Source: an uncultured Solobacterium sp. (GTDB taxonomy: Bacteria; Bacillota_I; Bacilli_A; Erysipelotrichales; Erysipelotrichaceae). Taken from it: a stretch of DNA of 10,825 bases. Positions 7,388-10,825 of this stretch are shown piece after piece (positions within the stretch are counted from its first letter, which is position 1; each line of letters starts with the position of its first letter). Below the pieces are notes generated by a model that was not told the origin of the DNA, made no database searches, and saw only the letters and a program-made list of their open reading frames with translations. Made by a program: the position numbers and the translations under genes. The stretch lies in NCBI GenBank assembly GCA_937910655.1, contig CALEMV010000041.1, positions 1 through 10,825 of the forward strand. The letters are read 5' to 3'.

Positions 7388-7906
7388 TCATTTTTCTATT
7401 TCAATCTGACAAGAAGCCATTACATCGAGCGCTTCCTTTTGTTTATCTATCGTTGTCGCAGCACATGCTTGCGATAAAACAGTTATCTTTGTGTTTGGTA
7501 AGTATGTACGTAATAGTAATGCATTTGTCACAACACAAATATCTGTACAGATACCAATTAATACAATTTCTTCTGGAGCTAGTTTCTGTAGTTCAACTGC
7601 TAGATTGAGTGATCCAAAGGTATCCTTCTCAAATATTTTAGCACTACGTTTATGAAGTGCTTCTTCAATACTCTTTGGAAATCTCCAACCCTCTGTATCT
7701 TTGATACAGTGTACAACTGGTAAGTATTTACCCTCTAAAGTGTTGAGATAATTTGTATCATGTGTATCCTGTGTTGCGAATACCATATCATATTTTGGTG
7801 AATTGATCTCATCAACCATCTTTGCAAGAGCTGCTTCTGCTTCTGTTGTGCCAAGAGACCCTGATACAAAATCATTTTGAATATCGATTGCGATAAGTGT
7901 TTTCAT
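7388..7906 (-). CDS. pncA: Nicotinamidase (isochorismatase superfamily)
   Basis: A 172-residue hydrolase converting nicotinamide to nicotinate and ammonia. The catalytic triad of the cysteine hydrolase family is visible: Asp8 (AIDIQNDF), Lys94 (FEKDTFGS) and Cys124 (GICTDICV). Candidate metal ligands are Asp47 and His49 (TQDTHD) and His66 (PVVHC). The PVVHCIKDTEGW stretch is characteristic of nicotinamidases rather than other isochorismatase-like proteins, and the neighbouring pncB supports this. AAGGAGA lies 7 bases before the ATG, and the ATG overlaps the nrtR stop by one base (TAATG), suggesting coupled translation. It is slightly short compared with the enterobacterial enzyme but complete. 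Confidence 0.92.
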   Translation of the reverse strand: MKTLIAIDIQNDFVSGSLGTTEAEAALAKMVDEINSPKYDMVFATQDTHDTNYLNTLEGKYLPVVHCIKDTEGWRFPKSIEEALHKRSAKIFEKDTFGSLNLAVELQKLAPEEIVLIGICTDICVVTNALLLRTYLPNTKITVLSQACAATTIDKQKEALDVMASCQIEIEK

Positions 7907-8766
7907 TATAATGTCTCCTTTACAAATGGTAGTAATGGATTAAAACTATAGGTTGCGACTTTTCTGCCGTTTACAATTGTTGTACTCCCCGTAGCTACCA
8001 ACATCTTTTTAATATCCCGTCGAAAGTTCCCTGTATCAACTGGGTGGTTGACAATGGCTTCATAGACTTCTTGAATCTCACGTAGTGTACATTCCTTCGG
8101 TAACAGGTTAAACATAATACCTGTAGAAGCTGCACGATTACGTACAACATCAATTGCCATATTAATCGCTTTGATGTGATCGGCTGCTAGTTTCGCATTT
8201 GAACTTTCTAATAACTTGGATCTTGTCTGTACATAGTTATCACAGGCAGTATCGTAAATCTCATAACGTAGATGAATGCCTTTTTCTTCTTCATCTAACA
8301 TTAATACACTCTTACGCTCATACCCATCCGATGTCGTTGTAATCTTTTGAATGGTAAACCACCCTGTATCCATCGCATCATCACCAGCAGATGTCATCTT
8401 AATATTTTCAGCCGGTGTCATTGACAAATAAACTGTCGTAATCACACGTGTACGTGGATCACGGTCCGCATTTCCAAATGTATATAATTGTCTAAAGTAC
8501 GTAGAATCAAAAAGATTGGTTTCCTCTTCTAATTCTCGTTTCATTGCGGTATCCAAATCTTCATCAAAATTCACAAAACCACCAGGCATAGCCCAATCAT
8601 GAATAAATGGATGATCCTTACGTTTGACTAATAACACCTTTAACTTCCCCTTGAATACTGTTAATAAAATCATATCAACAGTATTACTCGGCCTTCGATA
8701 CTTTGTCTCATCATAGCGAGCAAGGAATTCCTTTAGTGTTTCACCACGTTCATTTTTTTCTTCCAT
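7906..8766 (-). CDS. nrtR: NrtR-type Nudix/winged-helix transcriptional regulator of NAD metabolism
   Basis: A 286-residue protein with an N-terminal Nudix domain (about 28-160) and a C-terminal winged helix (about 215-280, including CTLREIQEVYEAI, then NFRRDIKKML and a YSF end). This layout defines NrtR regulators, which bind ADP-ribose-type ligands and repress NAD genes. The Nudix box is nearly canonical: G63, E69, R77, E78, L79, E81, E82; only the late Gly is replaced, by Asn84. Hydrolysis of ADP-ribose is therefore possible, whereas some NrtRs are binding-only. It is the first gene of an operon with pncA, pncB, nadD and nadE, and the palindrome at 8777-8795 in its own promoter is the likely operator. 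AAGGAGA (8771-8777) precedes the ATG. A plain ADP-ribose pyrophosphatase is the alternative, but the winged helix and context argue for a regulator. Confidence 0.9.
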   Translation of the reverse strand: MEEKNERGETLKEFLARYDETKYRRPSNTVDMILLTVFKGKLKVLLVKRKDHPFIHDWAMPGGFVNFDEDLDTAMKRELEEETNLFDSTYFRQLYTFGNADRDPRTRVITTVYLSMTPAENIKMTSAGDDAMDTGWFTIQKITTTSDGYERKSVLMLDEEEKGIHLRYEIYDTACDNYVQTRSKLLESSNAKLAADHIKAINMAIDVVRNRAASTGIMFNLLPKECTLREIQEVYEAIVNHPVDTGNFRRDIKKMLVATGSTTIVNGRKVATYSFNPLLPFVKETL

Positions 8767-8776
8767 GGCATCTCCT

Positions 8777-8795
8777 TATAGTCATTTTGACTATA
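8777..8795. promoter_or_regulatory. Putative NrtR operator (perfect 8+8 palindrome)
   Basis: TATAGTCA (8777-8784) and TGACTATA (8788-8795) are exact inverted repeats separated by TTT. The site starts 3 bases downstream of the -10, spans the expected transcription start (about 8792) and touches the ribosome site of nrtR. A dimeric repressor bound here would block initiation. The adjacent gene encodes a dimeric NrtR-type regulator, so this is the best operator candidate. The match to a published NrtR consensus was not checked. Confidence 0.75.
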
Positions 8796-8798
8796 TAT

Positions 8799-8826
8799 AT
8801 TATAATCTACTTTTCTTGTTTGTCAA
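8799..8826 (-). promoter_or_regulatory. Consensus promoter of the nrtR-pncA-pncB-nadD-nadE operon
   Basis: On the minus strand, a perfect TTGACA (8821-8826) is separated by 16 nt from a perfect TATAAT (8799-8804). The expected +1 is near 8792, giving a leader of about 26 nt. Such a strong promoter suits negative control by the overlapping palindrome. Confidence 0.88.
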
Positions 8827-8855
8827 AAAAAGTGATTGCTTGATTACAATCACTT
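8825..8855 (-). terminator. Intrinsic terminator of the small membrane protein gene
   Basis: AAGTGATTG (8830-8838) and CAATCACTT (8847-8855) pair as a perfect 9-bp stem with an 8-base loop. On the minus strand seven or more Ts follow (8825-8831). The stem overlaps the TGA stop codon at 8850-8852. The T-tract runs straight into the TTGACA -35 of the nrtR promoter, sharing two bases. Confidence 0.88.
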
Positions 8856-9341
8856 CTTCATACGCTTATATTTATTGCCAACTTTTTCCTTCATAAAAGC
8901 TAGTACATCTGCTTTTTGGTCAAACTCATACTCTACAAGTTCTACATTTGTGCTTTCTTTCTTAGAAGATGATGTTAAATATAAATTAAAGAACTTCTTA
9001 TCATCCTTATAATCATAACCACTGAGTTCCTTCCATGCATGGAATTTACCATTGGTTACATAACCCTCTTCTCCAATACCATCTTTCGCTAACCAATACG
9101 CAACAATCGCAACGATAATCACGATAACACGTAAGATATCAAAAACAGTAATGGTATTACCAATTAAAGAAACAAGAGTTAAACCTACAATCACAATGAG
9201 CGTAATCTTAGTCGCATCCCATTGTCTTCCTGCATACTTAATCTTTCCCTTTGTATTGGCTAAGCGATAAAACATCAAACCCGCAAATGCGCCGAATGCT
9301 AATGTAACTAATAAGTTTCCGTAGAATAATGGCTGATTCAT
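8850..9341 (-). CDS. Small membrane protein with C-terminal cytoplasmic domain, possibly DUF5673-like
   Basis: A 163-residue protein of unknown function when started at ATG 9339-9341. That start has GAGG (9350-9353) eight bases upstream. ATG 9347 would leave only two bases, and the longer TTG start at 9368 has no ribosome site. Three hydrophobic helices are visible: about 5-27, 46-64 and 69-85. A soluble tail follows, with DGIGEEGYVTNGKF, then W-K-E-L-S-G-Y-D-Y, alternating beta-like segments and a basic end. This tail looks like a small PH-like or YcxB-like fold and resembles proteins annotated with DUF5673; that is recollection, not a search. It is transcribed alone from an extended -10 promoter and ends in its own terminator. 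No function is proposed. Confidence 0.8.
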   Translation of the reverse strand: MNQPLFYGNLLVTLAFGAFAGLMFYRLANTKGKIKYAGRQWDATKITLIVIVGLTLVSLIGNTITVFDILRVIVIIVAIVAYWLAKDGIGEEGYVTNGKFHAWKELSGYDYKDDKKFFNLYLTSSSKKESTNVELVEYEFDQKADVLAFMKEKVGNKYKRMKK

Positions 9342-9373
9342 TTTCATTTCCTCACATACTAATAACAATTTTC

Positions 9374-9382
9374 ATTATACCA
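9374..9382 (-). promoter_or_regulatory. Extended -10 promoter of the small membrane protein gene
   Basis: On the minus strand, TGGTATAAT contains a perfect TATAAT (9374-9379) with the TGn extension. No clear -35 lies at 16-18 nt, which is usual for extended -10 promoters. The start codon is about 33 bases downstream. Confidence 0.7.
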
Positions 9383-9390
9383 TAGCAAAT

Positions 9391-9436
9391 CTGAATAAGC
9401 ATATCATCAAATTATTTGAATTTTACATATATTCAG
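9391..9436. repeat. Spaced inverted repeat between divergent genes
   Basis: CTGAATA (9391-9397) and TATTCAG (9430-9436) are exact 7-bp inverted arms, 32 bases apart. They lie in the region between the divergent membrane protein and phosphatase promoters. This could be a shared regulatory site; chance is quite possible at this length and base composition. Confidence 0.25.
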
Positions 9437-9442
9437 TATTAC

Positions 9443-9471
9443 TTGCTAATCTTCTTTGAACAAACTAAAAT
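9443..9471 (+). promoter_or_regulatory. Promoter of the HAD phosphatase gene, probably giving a leaderless mRNA
   Basis: TTGCTA (9443-9448), a 17-nt spacer, then TAAAAT (9466-9471). Six bases separate the -10 from ATG 9478, so the expected +1 is the A of ATG. No Shine-Dalgarno sequence is present. The -10 to ATG spacing is identical to that of the Crp/Fnr gene at 433. Confidence 0.6.
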
Positions 9472-9477
9472 ACATCT

Positions 9478-10308
9478 ATGACAAAAAAAGATATTAAACT
9501 CTTTGCGACAGATTTAGATGGAACATTATTTGCTCGCCCTGGTTACTTAACAAAATACGCTGCAGAAACACTGCGTACATTACGAGCACAAGGAACACGT
9601 ATCGCAATCTGTACTGGCCGTCATTACGAACGAATTCTGAATGGATTTCCAAAAGATATCTATGACTATATCGTTTCCAACAATGGCCAAGACATCTACT
9701 TTGTAAAAGAGAATGAACATATAACTCTTCCAGTATTAACAAAAGAAGAGATTCATGGTCTACTTCCACTTGCGGAAAAGTACCCTGTCATCTTAATGGC
9801 ATCGACGGATAAAGATTTTCTAACAACTGGTTCAAAAAAGAACTATATTGCATTAACTATATTCCGTCTATGCATGCAAGTGCGTGACTTGCTTCAACAT
9901 CGTCACATTCAACAGGCAGAAATCGATTTTAATCTCGAAAATCTCGAAAACAAATATATTATCAAGATTTGTTTCTCAGGTACTGCAGGTACACTCAAGA
10001 AACTTGCCAAAGAAATTCCTACGGATAAGTACTCCGTCTTCTTTGTCAATTCAAACTGGTTAGAGGTTCAGCCACACGGAATTAATAAAGGCAATGGTCT
10101 TCGTATGATTATGGAACGTGAGAATATCTTACCCGAACAAGTCTGTGCAATTGGTGATGGTGAAAATGATTTGGCCATGCTAGAGGTTGCAGGTGTAAAG
10201 GTTGCAATGGGCAATGCAATGCCATGTCTAAAAGAAATTGCGACTGACCATGCAGAACACTACTTCCAAGAAGGCTGTGCAAACTGGATTCGTAAGAATC
10301 TACTATAG
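9478..10308 (+). CDS. Cof-type HAD-superfamily phosphatase (subclass IIB)
   Basis: A 276-residue cytoplasmic hydrolase. All four HAD motifs are present: D12-L-D14-G-T (nucleophile Asp12, acid/base Asp14), Thr46 in C-T-G-R, Lys204 in NKGNGL, and GDGEND (226-231) with the magnesium-binding acidic residues Asp227 and Asp231. The insert between motifs II and III is the alpha/beta C2B cap that sets specificity. Such proteins dephosphorylate sugar phosphates, nucleotides or flavin mononucleotide; the substrate cannot be told from sequence. Motif I sits at residue 12, so ATG 9478 must be the start or very close to it, yet no ribosome site precedes it. A 9-bp tandem repeat encodes N-L-E-N-L-E in the cap. 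A small helical protein gene follows after 40 bases with no terminator between, so the two are probably cotranscribed. Confidence 0.92.
   Translation: MTKKDIKLFATDLDGTLFARPGYLTKYAAETLRTLRAQGTRIAICTGRHYERILNGFPKDIYDYIVSNNGQDIYFVKENEHITLPVLTKEEIHGLLPLAEKYPVILMASTDKDFLTTGSKKNYIALTIFRLCMQVRDLLQHRHIQQAEIDFNLENLENKYIIKICFSGTAGTLKKLAKEIPTDKYSVFFVNSNWLEVQPHGINKGNGLRMIMERENILPEQVCAIGDGENDLAMLEVAGVKVAMGNAMPCLKEIATDHAEHYFQEGCANWIRKNLL
9931..9948 (+). repeat. Two tandem copies of a 9-bp unit inside the HAD gene
   Basis: AATCTCGAA occurs twice in a row, in frame, encoding the repeated N-L-E within the cap domain. It looks like a small in-frame slippage duplication. Confidence 0.6.
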
Positions 10309-10348
10309 AAAAGATTCACTTTCTGATAAACAGGAGTAAACTAAAATT

Positions 10349-10765
10349 ATGAATACATTAGAAAACGATATTACAGAAGCCATCTTCGCAGCCGAAGATG
10401 CACTACAACACTTGTATCAAGCAAAAACATTCCTCAAGAAAGCAAGAAACTGGGGTTTATTTGATATCTTCGCAGGTGGTCTTATCACCTCTATCATCAA
10501 GCACAAACATATTGAAAATGCACAAGACGAAATCAGATATGCGAAGGTTGCTTTAGAGAATCTAACCCGTGAATTACAAGATGTAGGAGATTATATTACA
10601 GTTGATATTGAGATTGATACTTTTGCAAAAGTTACAGACTACCTTCTCGATAACTTCGTCTCAGATATCTATGTTCAATCCAAAATCAACAATGCTAGCC
10701 AGCAGGTTGATGACGCAATCTATGAAACAGAAAAGATTCTAAACGTACTAAAAAATGCACAATAG
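10349..10765 (+). CDS. Small helical protein of unknown function
   Basis: A 138-residue protein that I cannot assign to a named family. It is mainly alpha-helical. An N-terminal amphipathic helix (about 5-32, AAEDALQHLYQAKTFLKKA) is followed by a distinctive short segment N-W-G-L-F-D-I-F-A-G-G-L-I-T-S-I-I-K-H-K-H (about 34-54). Two or three longer helices follow, with heptad-like spacing. No signal peptide is seen and the only apolar patch is short, so a soluble coiled-coil-like protein is likely; the glycine-containing patch might touch a membrane. AGGAG (10332-10336) lies 12 bases before ATG, longer than usual; the nearest in-frame upstream codon that could shorten this is ATT at 10346. It is probably cotranscribed with the HAD phosphatase gene. 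A terminator overlaps its stop codon. Confidence 0.75.
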   Translation: MNTLENDITEAIFAAEDALQHLYQAKTFLKKARNWGLFDIFAGGLITSIIKHKHIENAQDEIRYAKVALENLTRELQDVGDYITVDIEIDTFAKVTDYLLDNFVSDIYVQSKINNASQQVDDAIYETEKILNVLKNAQ

Positions 10766-10775
10766 TGCTTTTTTT
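10751..10775. terminator. Short, probably bidirectional terminator
   Basis: GCAC (10757-10760) and GTGC (10765-10768) enclose an AATA loop. Seven Ts follow on the plus strand, and a run of As precedes the stem (10751-10755), so it could also serve a gene arriving from the right. The TAG stop at 10763-10765 lies in the loop and stem. The stem is short, so strength is uncertain. Confidence 0.65.
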
Positions 10776-10825
10776 ACTTTAGTCGATTTATAAAATTGAT
10801 ACTCTCTTCATAAATCTGTTTGTAT
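10774..10825 (-). CDS. Possible C-terminal end of a convergent gene cut by the right edge
   Basis: On the minus strand an open frame enters from the right edge and ends at TAA (10774-10776) after 16 complete codons reading Y-K-Q-I-Y-E-E-S-I-N-F-I-N-R-L-K, which looks like a helical protein end. The stop lies directly at the terminator, as with the other genes here. Sixteen open codons can occur by chance, so this is tentative and no function can be given. Confidence 0.35.
   Translation of the reverse strand, partial: YKQIYEESINFINRLK

Noticed and set aside
7906-8766. Plain ADP-ribose pyrophosphatase instead of NrtR
   Set aside because: The C-terminal winged helix, position as first gene of a NAD operon, and the promoter palindrome all favour a regulator, though hydrolase activity may coexist.
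9348-9368. Longer TTG start (9368) for the small membrane protein
   Set aside because: No ribosome site precedes it. The GAGG at 9350-9353 is correctly spaced only for ATG 9341.
1-10825. Mobile elements, CRISPR arrays, defence modules, tRNA or rRNA genes
   Set aside because: No transposase, integrase, regularly spaced repeats or structured RNA gene was seen on either strand; gene content is metabolic and regulatory.

Overview
The window is AT-rich chromosomal DNA from a low-GC Gram-positive bacterium. Several features suggest a Firmicute, plausibly Erysipelotrichia-like: lipoprotein and Sec signal peptides, strong AAGGAG-type ribosome sites, sigma-A-like promoters and short intrinsic terminators. 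The lineage is inferred from gene style; no marker gene is present. Genes are tightly packed. No gap exceeds 300 bases, and I see no RNA gene, CRISPR array, transposase or phage gene.

Left part (1-3101). The 5' end of a PhnD-like substrate-binding lipoprotein gene runs leftward off the edge. It diverges from a YeiL-like Crp/Fnr regulator gene, and the gap holds a perfect 12-bp palindrome suited to a Crp/Fnr operator. A bidirectional terminator separates the regulator from a convergent gene for a secreted C69-family peptidase (N-terminal nucleophile class) with a C-terminal membrane or wall anchor.

Centre (3257-8826). Five minus-strand genes form one operon: nrtR, pncA, pncB, nadD, nadE, in order of transcription. 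Together they encode the complete Preiss-Handler route: nicotinamide to nicotinate, to nicotinate mononucleotide (NaMN), to nicotinate adenine dinucleotide (NaAD), to NAD. The first gene encodes a Nudix-winged-helix regulator of the NrtR type. The operon has a full-consensus promoter (TTGACA-N16-TATAAT) and a perfect 8+8-bp palindrome over the expected transcription start, so autoregulation by NrtR is a strong inference. Genes overlap or nearly touch, and a terminator follows nadE.

Right part (8825-10825). A small three-helix membrane protein gene, possibly DUF5673-like, diverges from a gene for a Cof-type HAD phosphatase. The phosphatase gene is followed by one for a helical protein of unknown function. 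A short bidirectional terminator follows, and beyond it may lie the tail of a convergent gene cut by the right edge.

The window is mostly housekeeping and metabolic. The most interesting signals are the NrtR operator-promoter architecture, two plus-strand genes that look leaderless with identical -10 to ATG spacing, the palindrome between the lipoprotein and regulator genes, and the degenerate sorting-like C-terminus of the peptidase. I found no convincing new defence or mobile system.
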